This document shows positions 44,117 through 55,024 of a stretch of DNA of 64,000 bases, one piece after another. How positions within the stretch are numbered: the first letter of the stretch is position 1; each line of letters starts with the position of its first letter. The position numbers and the translations under genes are program-made. The stretch spans positions 186,001-250,000 of the forward strand of contig JAFEVB010000022.1 of the NCBI GenBank assembly GCA_032629725.1, in the 5' to 3' direction. This stretch comes from Gremmenia infestans. Its lineage: Eukaryota; Ascomycota; Leotiomycetes; Helotiales; Hamatocanthoscyphaceae. The notes under the pieces were generated by a model, which was not told the origin of the DNA, made no database searches, and was given only the letters and a program-made list of their open reading frames with translations.

Positions 44117-44754
44117 ATACCTCAGGTATGATATTCGGAAGGCCACTGATAGGAACAAGAGAAGGATCGGGAGAATCTGAAAGCGTTTAAAATCCAGCTG
44201 CTAAATTGATTGGTTGATTGGTTTGCTAGGATTGTGCTGTTCTACGGTCATTGCTCCTGGGGTCCTGGAACCCACCAAGAACCTCATGAGACACCTTTCT
44301 TTGCCGATTCAAATATTAGATATCGCGCTCATGTCAAGTAACATGCATAATACAAATTTCGCCCCGGGAATTCTAATGCTCATCCATTCTAGAAAGCTCA
44401 TCTTTGTCGCCCAATTCTACAAATCCAGAAGATATGCACCCGGCTGGTTCAACCATCGCAGTAGCTTTGTTCAGATTCGGTCACGGACTCTACTCTTGTT
44501 TCATACCCACCCAAGCCACGGATTTCATTATTCAAAAATGTTGGCCAATCTTGAATCTCTGGTATGTGTTTCGATTTAATGGTCAAGCATCGTCGTGGCC
44601 TGCGACTTGCGTGCAGTAGCTGAGGATTCTACTTTTGAAAGCGATAAACTTAGATACATACCAGCGTCTCCGTAGGAAGTGTGGTATATTCTCAAGCTGC
44701 GCAAACCAGTTCCCTGTACATCAATCCTACAGCACCAAGCTACTTCATCCCATC
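44117..44754. other. Intergenic
   Basis: Gap between two plus-strand genes. A second frame continues to 44190 past the stop at 44116, so an alternative C-terminus of the upstream gene is possible. Confidence 0.4.
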
Positions 44755-45888
44755 ATGCCTCTCGAGTATTTGTCACTCCATCCCACATCATGCTCCACAA
44801 TCTTCATTAACTTCCAGCGAATCGAAGTGTGGGAGATTGCCGACGACACTACCTACTTCCGTGCTGTTGATCTAATTGTGAAGGCAGGGAGCTCCCAGCA
44901 AGCCAAAAGCATCATTGAAGGCAGAAATGACGGTGCTCTGTTGGCGAGATGGAATGATACTGTTCAGAGAGTGAACAACGGCGATCTGGTTATGGAGAAT
45001 GCTCCCGATTTGCCAGAGGCCCCCGGTGGTTGCACCAGTATTCACCCATTTTGTGAGACTCTCCGATTAACTTTATGTACCTGCCTAACAATATTAGTCG
45101 CTAATAATCTTGTCTTCTCCCCACTTCCTGTTTCTCTGCAACGCCGCCTAAAGGTCTACCTGACCCGACACCTCCCCAGCCCGATCTTGACTGACCAGCT
45201 TCGGAACTTGGCATGCATGCCATCTAACTACCGTCCATCTCCCCTTCTGGATGGTTTGAGGCAATTGGACTACGATGAGATGAGGAACATACCTTATCAG
45301 ACGTACCGACGGATATATGAGGGAAATGGAAAGAGCATTGCTCATGGTGGATATTCTGTTGATGTGGACTACAACAGTACAATCTTCACCACTGTCTTCC
45401 AAATACAGGTTGAGAATGTGCTTAGAAATTGGTTTGACTTTTTGGTAAGAGGTCTTGTGCAATTGGTAACAGACGGCTGGGGCGATGAAAAACGCGCGCT
45501 CTTGCAGTCCAACCTGCTCAGAATGGCTCGAAATCTGATGGGACAAGTTATCGAGATGCTTGATCAAACCTGGGAGCAAACTCGTCCTATACTGGAGGAG
45601 CAAATGGGTGTGGTTTATGCCCTCCAGAGAGAAGTTGGTGGCAGAGGCATGCAGAGATCTGGACTGGGCCATTTGGTATCAGTAAAGGCTATTATGGCAG
45701 GCTTCTTGTATGGTTCTGGGCAAAACGGGACCCCATCTGCAAGGGGAATGTTCCTAGAGATGCTCAGGGCAGCAGAGAAGGAATTTGTGCAGCGGTCACT
45801 TGTCTCACTTGAGTGGGTTATCTCAAGTCTGGCTTCAGGATTGGTTCCGGATGAAATTGGATGGGAGGAAGAAGATGAGATGCTCTAG
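44755..45888 (+). CDS. Hypothetical helical protein, about 362 aa
   Basis: Start at the ATG at 44755 (MPLEYLSLHP), the first in the frame. A 45-bp GT-AG intron at 45053-45097 with a CTAAC branch site can be removed without frame change, replacing CETLRLTLCTCLTILV by a shorter join. The C-terminal half is helical (RALLQSNLLRMARNLMGQVI, MFLEMLRAAEKEFVQRSLVS) and ends in an acidic tail (GWEEEDEML). No signal peptide and no domain recognised. A TTTG microsatellite (about 45929-45950) lies in the 3' UTR. Confidence 0.7.
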   Translation: MPLEYLSLHPTSCSTIFINFQRIEVWEIADDTTYFRAVDLIVKAGSSQQAKSIIEGRNDGALLARWNDTVQRVNNGDLVMENAPDLPEAPGGCTSIHPFCETLRLTLCTCLTILVANNLVFSPLPVSLQRRLKVYLTRHLPSPILTDQLRNLACMPSNYRPSPLLDGLRQLDYDEMRNIPYQTYRRIYEGNGKSIAHGGYSVDVDYNSTIFTTVFQIQVENVLRNWFDFLVRGLVQLVTDGWGDEKRALLQSNLLRMARNLMGQVIEMLDQTWEQTRPILEEQMGVVYALQREVGGRGMQRSGLGHLVSVKAIMAGFLYGSGQNGTPSARGMFLEMLRAAEKEFVQRSLVSLEWVISSLASGLVPDEIGWEEEDEML

Positions 45889-46164
45889 TAGTCAGTTATT
45901 AGGGTTGATGGGTCACAGGGTTCATTGTCTGTTTGTTTGTTTGTTTGTTCGCTGCATTCAGATGTATGATTGTATTCTCGGTTTCAAGCCTCATCACTGT
46001 TTATTGAATTCTTATGCCAGTCGTTCTTGCACAGGCTTGATTCTCTACAAGCCAACGCCATTGTCGGTCAATCATTAATATTACACTGTCTTTCCCTCTC
46101 CTAGTCTACACTGTGACACGACCAATCTCTCCTACCCTCCCCTACGAAAGTTTTTCAAGGCTCA

Positions 46165-46377
46165 TCATTTGATATCCCTAGATACTTTCCAAGTATTGCA
46201 AGAATCATATGTGAGAGGAGTTGGTTGCTCACAACGATACTTAATGTACAAAGACTTATACTCCTTCATTCTCTCGGTATCCCTAGCTGCCCTGGCGGTT
46301 TCGGAAGGAAGAGAAAACATGTGACGGAGTCCTAGTCCGCATATTCCCGCGAATAAGATGGCTGGCAAGGATACCAT
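46165..46377 (-). CDS. Small membrane protein, 70 aa, with C[ED]xPTxxT motif
   Basis: ATG at 46377. A hydrophobic N-terminus (LPAILFAGICGLGLRHMF) is followed by a charged helix and CEQPTPLTYDSC (C49 to C60). The neighbour at 48781-49455 carries CDAPTRITQGPC, the same spacing and pattern, also just after a membrane segment. Here the N-terminal zinc-finger part of that neighbour is absent, so this is either a small paralogue or a C-terminal fragment. It is too short to be sure it is expressed. Confidence 0.5.
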   Translation of the reverse strand: MVSLPAILFAGICGLGLRHMFSLPSETARAARDTERMKEYKSLYIKYRCEQPTPLTYDSCNTWKVSRDIK

Positions 46378-46474
46378 CGTCAGGTAGCGCGACGAAACTG
46401 GCCTGGATCTAGTGCTGGCGGCCAGATGGAAAAGACCGATAGAGCGTTAATTCCTGATGAAGTGCTGATGCCGG

Positions 46475-46630
46475 TGAAGTGTGGATTTCTGGTAGATCTG
46501 GTGTTGGGAAGAAAATGGACGAGACGGATTCTATGGCATTCGGTGGAATGTCAATTCCCGGTAGTGTTGATCGCTAGTGAAGTGTGACTTCTGGTGAAGT
46601 GTGGATTTCTGGTGAAGTGTGGATTTCTGG
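46475..46630 (+). repeat. 18-bp tandem and dispersed repeat
   Basis: TGAAGTGTGGATTTCTGG occurs at 46475-46492, 46595-46612 and 46613-46630, with a variant copy at 46578-46594. It lies upstream of the 70-aa gene. Confidence 0.75.
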
Positions 46631-47637
46631 GAAGAACTTGACGTGTTGGCAGTTCTTTTATAACCTGAGCATAGTGCTCATTTTCGTTCGTATAATACAA
46701 GCGTTCAGTTTTAGTAAAAATCACTTTTGCGTCAAGAACTTGAAGCCCGGAAGGCAAGTCAATTCAGCAAATGTGACTTCGAACCTTTACTGTAACAAAG
46801 GTTTTATGTTTCATTCTGACAATGTTTTACCTCGATTTCTTTTATTCGCCAAGTCAAGTCAAGCAGCACTGATCAGGCCTCCTGATTCGCTCCTGGTTCA
46901 CCGAGCTTCACCCCTGATTCAACTAAACCCATGGCTAACAATGCCTTTTATCTAGCTAGTCACATCTAGTAAACGTGTGCTATGAGTGATTCTGGCGGCC
47001 AATGCCTAGGCCCTCTTTCAATCAAGAAGAAAAATAGTGGCTAGTAGGTCTGAAATGGCTTCACTTTTTCATTTGGCACGCTACGAACACCTTGATAAAG
47101 GGATACCTAGGATTCAAAAAGGGGAATTCCTAGTAACTTGTTTGAATAGTTTCAAATAATTGAACTTGTTCGCGTTATATTTTTAGCAGTTAAGGTGAGA
47201 CTCGTTCGAAATTGGGGAGTAGCAGATGTTTCATACCGTTGAGGTTTGTTCGATCATGCGCGAAACTTAGATTTGTTTATTATAGTTAAAGTGACTCGAC
47301 GCTATTGATAAACTTACTGTCTTGCGCTCTTCGAAGGCTGAATCAGACATTTGAAAGCTCGAGATATATATTGATTCACATTGGATTGTCTCGTTTCAGA
47401 CCCAGGCTTCGATTCATACATTACCATTTCAGCCCAGTTCAGAGCAAATAGAAGCTTCTGCGGTCAGTTTGTTATAATATAACTATTCACAGTTGGCATT
47501 TCTTTTTTCGATTCCCTATTTCTTCAATCAATCTTCAGTTTAGCTACCCCGCTCGGTATTACTTCACGCTCCATTTTCACACTTCTCCATACTTCTCCAA
47601 ATATCATCATCTCACAAAACAAAAAGCAATTACAAAT
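46631..47637. other. Intergenic
   Basis: Includes the promoter of the next plus-strand gene, pyrimidine-rich at 47500-47600. No ORF. Confidence 0.45.
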
Positions 47638-48525
47638 ATGACCCAATCCAGGTCAGCCAAAACCCTTATCAAATATGGTATCCCTACCTCCTTGGACCAG
47701 CTTGAGACTATTACCAAAGCCTACGTTCATATCAGTGAATTTGTCTGCAGGCATGTTCACCCAGCCAATTCAGTAGTCGAATTCTATTCCCTGGACTGCA
47801 AAGTCTGTCGATTCGAGAATGAACATCAGGACCTATCGCCGCGGAGAGCCTGGAAAATTAGCGATTGGAACTATCACATCTCGACTCACGTTGACCTTTC
47901 CCAAGCAATACGCAGCATTTGCGGCCAGCTAGAAGTCACCAACTGTGGAATATTGGTTGCAGGCAAAAAAATCACTGATGCCACAGAGGAGTGGTATGGG
48001 ACTCATCTCGGCGCGCAATCGATGATTCCAAGTTCATTTCATGCACAAGGACATGAGCTAGCTGTTTCACTTCCTCGAAGTCCGCTACTTATACTTTCTA
48101 CACCTCCTACACCTCCTACACTTCCTGTACTTTCTACACTTCCTACACTTCCTACACTTTCTACACTACAACCCATAGTATCCACAAGTCCTCCACAGAA
48201 TCAAGTCGCTAGAGCAACATTGGCTGGGACATTTACCTACCTCTTAGGAAGATACAAGAAAATCATCGGTTTGGTCGGCGTGGTCCTCCTTTTCAGAGGC
48301 TCCGTCTATTTCTATAACGTTGGGCAATGGCTTTGGACAACTTGGAACAACGCGAGTCAGCTTCACATCGGGGCTAGACAAGATTATGAAATATATCGAT
48401 GCGCGGAAAGGTTCTATGCTTATACGGAAGAGCCAGTCACCCACTTATGCCGTCATGCAAAGTCTGTGATGAACGAGCCAAAGTGGCTTACAATTTGGAA
48501 AGGGGCAATAATGGGTCCGGAATAG
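47638..48525 (+). CDS. Zinc-finger-like plus transmembrane protein, unknown function
   Basis: Single exon, ATG at 47638, 295 aa. A Cys/His set (C54, C57, H80, H84) resembles a stretched C2H2 finger. Residues about 150-185 are a Thr/Pro/Leu tandem repeat (TPPTPPTLPVLSTLPTLPTL) encoded by a 9-bp-like DNA repeat at 48098-48170. One membrane segment (IIGLVGVVLLFRGSVYFYNV, around 212-232) is followed by a helical tail with ARQDYEIYRCAERFYAY and a second Cys. The layout, finger then membrane segment then Cys pair, parallels the convergent neighbour at 48781-49455. No family recognised. Confidence 0.68.
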   Translation: MTQSRSAKTLIKYGIPTSLDQLETITKAYVHISEFVCRHVHPANSVVEFYSLDCKVCRFENEHQDLSPRRAWKISDWNYHISTHVDLSQAIRSICGQLEVTNCGILVAGKKITDATEEWYGTHLGAQSMIPSSFHAQGHELAVSLPRSPLLILSTPPTPPTLPVLSTLPTLPTLSTLQPIVSTSPPQNQVARATLAGTFTYLLGRYKKIIGLVGVVLLFRGSVYFYNVGQWLWTTWNNASQLHIGARQDYEIYRCAERFYAYTEEPVTHLCRHAKSVMNEPKWLTIWKGAIMGPE

Positions 48526-48780
48526 AATAGAGTTGGTGCTAGTGCTGCGCTTCTGTTACCGGGAGCACTTGTGGACTGGAGAGTTTTGGGCTGGAGGGCT
48601 GTGATTCAACATGGAGGGGAGGTTTTTTTTTCTTTTGCTCTTCATCACGATCTGATTTATGGCCAGGACAACCACGACTTAAATTAATGCACTGAATACT
48701 GAAATACCTACTTGCCCCCAAATTTGTGAGCAAACACAACTAATAAAAGAAACCACCCCCCACAAAACCTGTTATGATGA

Positions 48781-49455
48781 TTAGTTTTCTTGAACTTGCA
48801 TCAAAGCTTTTGGAAATACATACAGTAACCGAAAGCTGATTGACTCGGCCAACTTAGTCAAATCCCTCCCCATTCCCTGGGCGCCCACATAACGAGGATA
48901 TATTCCACGTGCTAACAGGTCCAGCTCTTCGCATGGCCCTTGAGTTATTCGTGTCGGTGCATCACAATGATTCTCGGCCCATGACTTCCGAGCGCCCGCC
49001 ACCTTCATCTCCTGCTCCGCATGATACATGGCGCTGTTGTTCATGTATAACGTCGTCGTGACAGCAAGAACGCTAACTGCGAAGATGAAGAGATACGTTC
49101 GGAGCTGATTATGTACGTGAAACCATTCCCATGTCCATGGCCCTTCTTTTGCAATTGCTCGGTCCGATTGCTGCGGTTCTGGACGATCCGGGTTGACGTA
49201 CAATCCATTTGGTTGGCGCCGACGCCCACAAACCCGAATCACCTCCGCATTCGTAAACTTGTTGGTATAGAAACCGTTCTTTTCCATGAACATTCGGTGA
49301 TCGTTCCTAGTCAAGTGTTGTGCCAAGCTTCGCAGGCCATTCCCCAACGGCGCACTATCCGGGACGAAGGTGCATCCTCGCCGAAACATAGGGCATTTAA
49401 TGAGGAATGTTTCGCCCTCGTACCCTACAGCGGCCTCGCCAGGCTGTTGCGCCAT
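48781..49455 (-). CDS. Zinc-finger-like plus transmembrane protein, second type
   Basis: Single exon, ATG at 49455, 224 aa. N-terminal set C21, C28, H47, H53 (CPMFRRGC ... LAQHLTRNDH) looks like a degenerate C2H2 finger. A membrane segment (TYLFIFAVSVLAVTTTLYM, about 119-138) is followed by ARKSWAENHCDAPTRITQGP and a second Cys. It converges with the gene at 47638, with 255 bp between stops, and shares the Cys motif with the 70-aa protein at 46165. Topology and function unknown; the finger would face the cytosol if the short side stays inside. Confidence 0.68.
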   Translation of the reverse strand: MAQQPGEAAVGYEGETFLIKCPMFRRGCTFVPDSAPLGNGLRSLAQHLTRNDHRMFMEKNGFYTNKFTNAEVIRVCGRRRQPNGLYVNPDRPEPQQSDRAIAKEGPWTWEWFHVHNQLRTYLFIFAVSVLAVTTTLYMNNSAMYHAEQEMKVAGARKSWAENHCDAPTRITQGPCEELDLLARGIYPRYVGAQGMGRDLTKLAESISFRLLYVFPKALMQVQEN

Positions 49456-50667
49456 CTTCAGAGGCTCGAAATTAACTCGGCAACTCGAAAGATGGAAGGG
49501 GCGATGGAAAAGGGCCTTTGCTTTAAGAAGAGAGCGTTGTCAAGTAGCTTGCGTGAATTTGGAGAAGGAAGGTCGCTTAGAACGGTTTTCTGTATGCATT
49601 TTTTGAGAATCTTAAAGACACCGAAACTGAAACGTCTCGAAAGAAGAATAGGCTGGAAGTTTCGAACACTAATACAAGTTGAGAAGGACCGTGGAAGGAG
49701 GACCTCGAGTGTAATATCGTTTTCAGGCAGGGTAAAGTGTTGAGTCTTATATCACGGCGCTTGATCCTACAGTACTATGTACTCCTCCATCTTCATTCCT
49801 CTGTTGGTCTCTCCTGTGTCCTCGAAACCTTATTGCCACTATTGAAAGTGGTCAGGTATTGCATGGCATTTTATCTTAGCCTCAACTCTGAGGAGATTAT
49901 TCAATTCCTTGACTTTGCTGGTCTTATTGAAGAAGAAAAATCGAATAGGCCGCTTGCGCCTACTTTTGCCTGTTCTCCGCTGCCATATATCATTTCAGTA
50001 TTGGTTATCCTCGAAAAGGTCTATTTCGTTGGTAGCACATCCTGTCAAAATTTACTCTTGCAGCCTATCCCTACATTAGCTTCCTTATATCCCGCAGCTT
50101 TCTTACACGCCAGCGTTTGGGGGCCTAAGAGTCGAAGCTATTGCAACCTCAAGTACTATAAATGCTTCCTAAGGCCACCTACTTCCTATTTGATTTTCCC
50201 GAATGATTGATCGGGTAATTTGATAGTTGAAATTGATACCAACAAGGGACTTCATAACGCAACTCCTATAATAACAGCTGCCAGGGGGCAAGCAAGGTAT
50301 AAAGCGATGCGAAGAGTCTTCTACTATCAATTCCTCCTTGTGAAAAATCATATAGTCAAGGGATACAAGCAAGTAACATAACGATGAGATAGCTATATTA
50401 CCTGGGTAGATGGCGTACCGTATACTCGGCGGTCCTCCGCGAAAAAGGAAGTTGTTGATCTCAAGGCATATGCTTATTAGTATCAGATCACCACTTTCTT
50501 GTCAATAAGTCGGGTCAGCGCGTGCAGAATTCAACATGTGTTATTTGATGCTAACAAGTAGCTCGAACCAAGGAAACCCTGCTCAATCTCCCGAACCAGA
50601 TCTCCCAGCTGTCACAATTCGGTCGCTTATATCCAGCCTCCTACTCTTCGCCAGCCTCCTGTTTATC
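49456..50667. other. Intergenic
   Basis: 1.2 kb with ORFs that start without ATG and look unreal. Just below the HIRAN stop (50600-50670) lies a degenerate GAGGCT-type short tandem repeat. Confidence 0.4.
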
Positions 50668-51413
50668 TCAAGCCTCCTGCTCGTCTCCAACCTCCTGCTC
50701 GTTTTCAATTTCCTCGTCATCAGCCTCACCATGCTTACTACTAACTCCATCGTCGTCACTCTCTTCTTCCGAGGAGGTCTCATAGACCGTGCCATCACTA
50801 TCTTCGTCCTGCAATTTCAAACCGCGACCAATGAGATTGTCTCGAGTAAGGCCTGCATTGCGCCTGACCCAAATCTCCATCCACTGGCCGCGCCGGGAAG
50901 GGTGCCCGTGAGGGCCATATTTTGCAGGAGCACCCCACGGACCCCAAGGGTGGCAGTGTGCCATTCCTTCAAGTCTCATCACGCCGCGGTCCTAAACATG
51001 TTAGATAATGCCTATACTGGGCGACTCTATTACATACCATATCAAAAGCAACAATAGTCGCCAACGGACCCGGAACGTAACCCACACGCTGGTTGCTTAA
51101 GTTGACTACTCGAATAGCATTCGCGTCGTACTATATCGTAAGCCAAGAAAACCAAAGAATGTAGGGGGTATTACCATATTATTGGGCTCTCGGTGGTATG
51201 TGAATAGCTCGCCAGCCACGGTGTTATAGGTTAATGCATAGCCAACGCCAGCTACAAAGGTTCCTAATGCAAGTATCAGCAAGTCATGTATAACTCTGCA
51301 AGAGAGCGCTTACGAATCTGGCCAATCCAGATCCAAGGACCGAGTACGGTAATAGTAGTGGATTGCACTGTGGTAGTTGCGGTCGTACTGGTGGATGCGT
51401 TGGGGCTGGACAT
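50668..51413 (-). CDS. Stand-alone HIRAN-domain protein
   Basis: Four exons, 51413-51314, 51263-51175, 51130-51038 and 50991-50668, introns of 50, 44 and 46 bp except the first of 50; all joins keep frame, 201 aa. Residues about 36-110 form a HIRAN domain: TFVAGVGYALTYNTVAGELF, REPNNMYDANAIRVVNL (the core EPxNxxDxNAIxV) and QRVGYVPGPLATIVAFDM. In Rad5/HLTF the HIRAN domain binds 3' single-stranded DNA ends and helps remodel stalled forks; here there is no helicase or RING part. The tail is acidic and Ser/Glu-rich (TSSEEESDDDGVSS). A Ser/Thr-rich leader precedes the domain. It is divergent from the gene at 52341, with a tandem repeat in the shared promoter. Confidence 0.85.
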
Positions 51414-51486
51414 CTTTTAGACTGTCGGTGTTTTTATGAAGTGGGTGAGAGATTGGTGCGTTGACGAATAAGATGAATGTCAGTGG

Positions 51487-51622
51487 CTTGATGGGTTGAT
51501 GGGTTGATGGGGTTTGATAGGTTTGATGGGTTTGATGGGTTGATGGGTTTGATGGGTTGATGGGTTTGATGGGTTGATGGGTTGATGGGTTGATGGGTTT
51601 GATGGGTTGATGGGTTGATGGG
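51487..51622. repeat. Tandem TTGATGGG / TTTGATGGG minisatellite
   Basis: About 16 copies of an 8-9 bp unit over some 136 bp, in the shared promoter between the HIRAN gene and the gene at 52341. Confidence 0.95.
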
Positions 51623-52340
51623 ATAGGAAGAGGGAGAGCAGCCTTATTAAATAGACTTTCTACTCTGCATCCTATGATATTCTATAAACTTTTACTTTCT
51701 AGATCCCTAATGTTCAATGTTCAGCAAGCTTTCATATTCTGCGTTCCTGGCTTACCTGCGCTCTGCTTGAATTTTCTGGTATAAAAGCAGGCTCCTATCT
51801 TGAGTTTACTAGAACAAACTTCTTTCCCGAAACCCCTGTTTCCTTCTTTGACAGATAAAGCTTAGAAGTATGTGCCTACGATAAGGACGTAGTCAATTGT
51901 CAGGTTCCGTTTCCTGGGTTCCTGCCTAATTTGCTCTTACCTTGTATGTTTCATAGTAAGACCAGGCTCTTGTCTTGAGCCAGTTGAATGAAACCTCCTT
52001 TGCCTACATGATTCGTTTGCTTCTTTGGTAAGATAAAGGGTCTAGCAGTGTTTGATTGGAAGAACCTTAAAGACGGGTTGTGAAATGAAAAGCAGCAGGA
52101 CTTCAAACACACACAAAAAGTCTTTAGAAACAACAAACAGATAAAGAAGACTTTAGAGACAGAAGCCAGCGCTATGCAGTCACGGATCAACGGGAGGGAA
52201 AATGCTCTAGCGTTGCTTTCAGGATATTCTGGAATATAAGGGTATTATAGAGCAACTCTCTGCCATTAAGAAGTCCCGAAAAAAAAACCATTCTGTCCAC
52301 TTGATTCGTGCTCACCTGGGCCCAGTCATCCAGCGGCATT
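51623..52340. other. Promoter of the PIP-box-like gene
   Basis: Right part of the divergent gap. No supported ORF. Confidence 0.45.
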
Positions 52341-53207
52341 ATGAATAACTTTCGCGACGGCATCAAAAATTCATATGAAGCTGGCGGTATGTTCACAAAC
52401 CAAGGACCTTGAAGTTCAACGCTCTTGAAGCTGACTGGTGTAGACAAGAATGTCAATTCCATTGACACTCATATGTCTAGCGGCATAGTTTCGACGGGCG
52501 CGCATATGGAGACTGTAGGCCATGCTGACCACTGCGAAAACTACACGATAGAATCTCCAGTTAGCAATAACGTCGGCAAAACCTTCATCGGCCCTTGTGC
52601 TTCCTGTGACACTCCGACTCGCGTAAATACGACGACTCCGAGCCACGATATCAATCACGAAAACAGCGCTAAAGACAAGGAATCTCAAGTCAATCACGGT
52701 GCCCAAGGATCCACCACGAAATCAACAAAATTACCTCGTCAAGTGGTCCCACTTGACGTTTGGGTGAACCCCAACCCGCCCTCCCAAGAGCAAATCACAA
52801 AGTGGTTTGGCAAATCTCCCTTGAAACGCCCCAGCGACGCAAGCGGCGGCGACAGCAAGCGACACAGGGCCGACATAGCCACTCGAACGATGTCGCCTGG
52901 TTCGAAAGCCCTCCAAGCTCAATGGGACCGTGTGCAATCTGCCAAAAATGCCACCAAGTCTGCATACAGCTATTGGGCCCCTTCGTCATTTGGCGCCGCC
53001 AACAAGAGGCTAGGAGGAGGACAAAAGAAGCCTAACTTTGGATCTCTCTCACCCTTTCCAACAGTCGATAAGGATGAAGTCGAGGAGGACCGAGAGGTGT
53101 TACAGCGTACTCTGAGCGAGTGTAGGGCAAGAGAACAGCGGGAGGAGCTCGCATTTGATAAGCTTTGGGCGGCGGAGCGTAACAAGGAAGAGGAGGGAGA
53201 TGCTTGA
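52341..53207 (+). CDS. PIP-box-like, coiled-coil nuclear protein
   Basis: Exons 52341-52386 and 52444-53207; removing the 57-bp intron (GTATGT...GTGTAG) joins EAG to DKNVNS in frame, 269 aa. If that intron is wrong, the first ATG of the frame is at 52473. Residues 130-137 are QEQITKWF, which fits a PCNA-interacting peptide (Q-x-x-I-x-x-aromatic-F) with Trp in place of Phe, followed by basic KSPLKRP and SKRHR, a probable nuclear signal. A Glu-rich helix near the C-terminus (VEEDREVLQRTLSECRAREQ) is likely a coiled coil. No other domain. PIP boxes are short, so the match alone is suggestive only. Confidence 0.62.
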
Positions 53208-55024
53208 TTCAGTTACTGTTTGCCTGAGATGTAGTGAGTAAGAGGGAATTGCTTAGAAATTTGGGGGACGGGACAGGACGGGGGATCAAACTGGATAGAC
53301 TGCAGTATTAACGAAATTTTGCGCCATGAAATACTCATCTTGATCGTTTTTCGCACTTGTCTTAATTGATGAAAATTGAAAACTATTGCTAACTTGAAGA
53401 TAAAATGTAAGTTGTGTCTCCTCCTATAGAAGTTCTTTGAGTTGGCCAGAGGCGGATCAGGCTGTAATCGTGTCCCCGTGCCCTGTAGAGAGTTGTAGTC
53501 CAAGTATTGCACTGCTCTCTCCAGGAGTGTCACTGAGATTGGCAGCAGATATTGAATCTGACCAGGATTTTCGTAAACACCTTTTCCACGTTTTCGTCAT
53601 TATGCCTCCCCTTGCTACCTAGGAGCCTGTATGAAGTTCTCGTGATCGAACGTGGGGATGAGTAGGACCTTCGAGGATTCGGCTTCATCACATAGCAGCA
53701 GCGGCAGCATGCCTCGTGGTAGACGCTCTGCAGAAGCGCAATAAATCGTACCAGTAGAAGCGCAGTCGTAGCAGCGCAGCAGTCGTATGATTGCGGTGGT
53801 GTGGCGGCGGCACTAAGTGTGAGAAGCTCGTCATCGTCGTCGTCGTCGTGAGCTCAATTTCACCTCTGGGATCGTATTGCAACGTGGCAACATCGGGACA
53901 GCGAGGTCAGTACGCTACTCAATCCTCGGGATAAGAGTATGCAAGTACGCTTATCCACAGGTTCGTAGAGGGCACCGCATATAATGTTAAGTCCTCGCCC
54001 ATCAACTATCTCCCGGACTTGAAGTTGGCTCTTGGATTTTTACTTATTCATGCATCAACGCCAGTGTCACATGAGGCAAGGCGAGCTCGGTAAAGTCTTG
54101 GCATTTCTCGGCATTCTTAAGTCATATGACATTTCTATTATGATTGGTTCTAGGTATATGATTATTTATCAATATATATTTAAATACTTGATTCAAAAAA
54201 CCTTTTAGTAATAATCAAAAATAAATGATTAAAACTATCCTTTAAGACCTATGATAGGATTCAAACTGGGTAACGTGATAGCTGTCACGTGATCTTTGGT
54301 TATGTTAGGTAAAACGCGAGAGTAGGGTCGCGTAGCGGCCCTTTTTGATAACTTATATGATCATATTATAAAAATTGAAATCAAAAATAACAAATCAAAC
54401 TAATTTTAAACAGACCTAGGCCACCAGGCCTCGATGTAATTAGAAAATCTGCCTATTCTGGTACATACCACTAGTGCAAAAGTGCCGACAATCGTCCGAT
54501 GGGGTGGATTAAGCAGAGGAGAAGGTATCCTCCTGTACCATACATTACTCGTGTTATTTTATCGTACTTATAAATGGTATTGCTTCACGTACTTATAGAT
54601 ACTAAGCGAGCCGTGTGTTGGGAACAAATGAATTTCCCAGTCACGTGCTCAACCACATGCCCTAGCGCCAATGACTAAGCGAAGGGGTTTCACCTCTTTG
54701 TCCACGAATCTGTATCTAGACGGAAGCCCCCCTCTTTATCTATTATGCATTGAACCACCGTTTACTAGGCTAGCCAAGTGCACTACATACTGAACCAAGA
54801 CCGTGCTCACAATCAGCTCTTTCCCCATTAGATTTTCATTCTCTGCGTTTTCAATTCATTCCAACTCACTATCGCATTAATTATCGCACATGTCACTCGA
54901 ATCTCACATTAAAACAGAATAGTTTGGAATAGATATATGTTAAGTTTTTATTTTCAAGCTCTACAGTTCTTCCAGAAGACTTCCTTACCGGAAGAAAGAC
55001 TCGGGAAACGGTAGGTACGTTCAC
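53208..55024. other. Intergenic with AT-rich repeat relic (54100-54450)
   Basis: Holds CGTCGTCGTCGT at about 53835 and, from 54100, AT-rich DNA with an imperfect palindrome (ACGTGATAGCTGTCACGT, about 54274) and GGGTCGCGTAGCGGCCC near 54328. This looks like a degraded transposon end. No ORF. Confidence 0.5.
54416..54430 (-). repeat. 15-bp motif, inverted partner of 39997-40011
   Basis: CTAGGCCACCAGGCC, the exact reverse complement of the copy at 39997; it lies at the right edge of the AT-rich relic. Confidence 0.5.

Noticed and set aside
49737..50210. 157-aa plus-strand ORF with hydrophobic stretches
   Set aside because: Starts at GTG without an upstream ATG or splice site; looks like chance.
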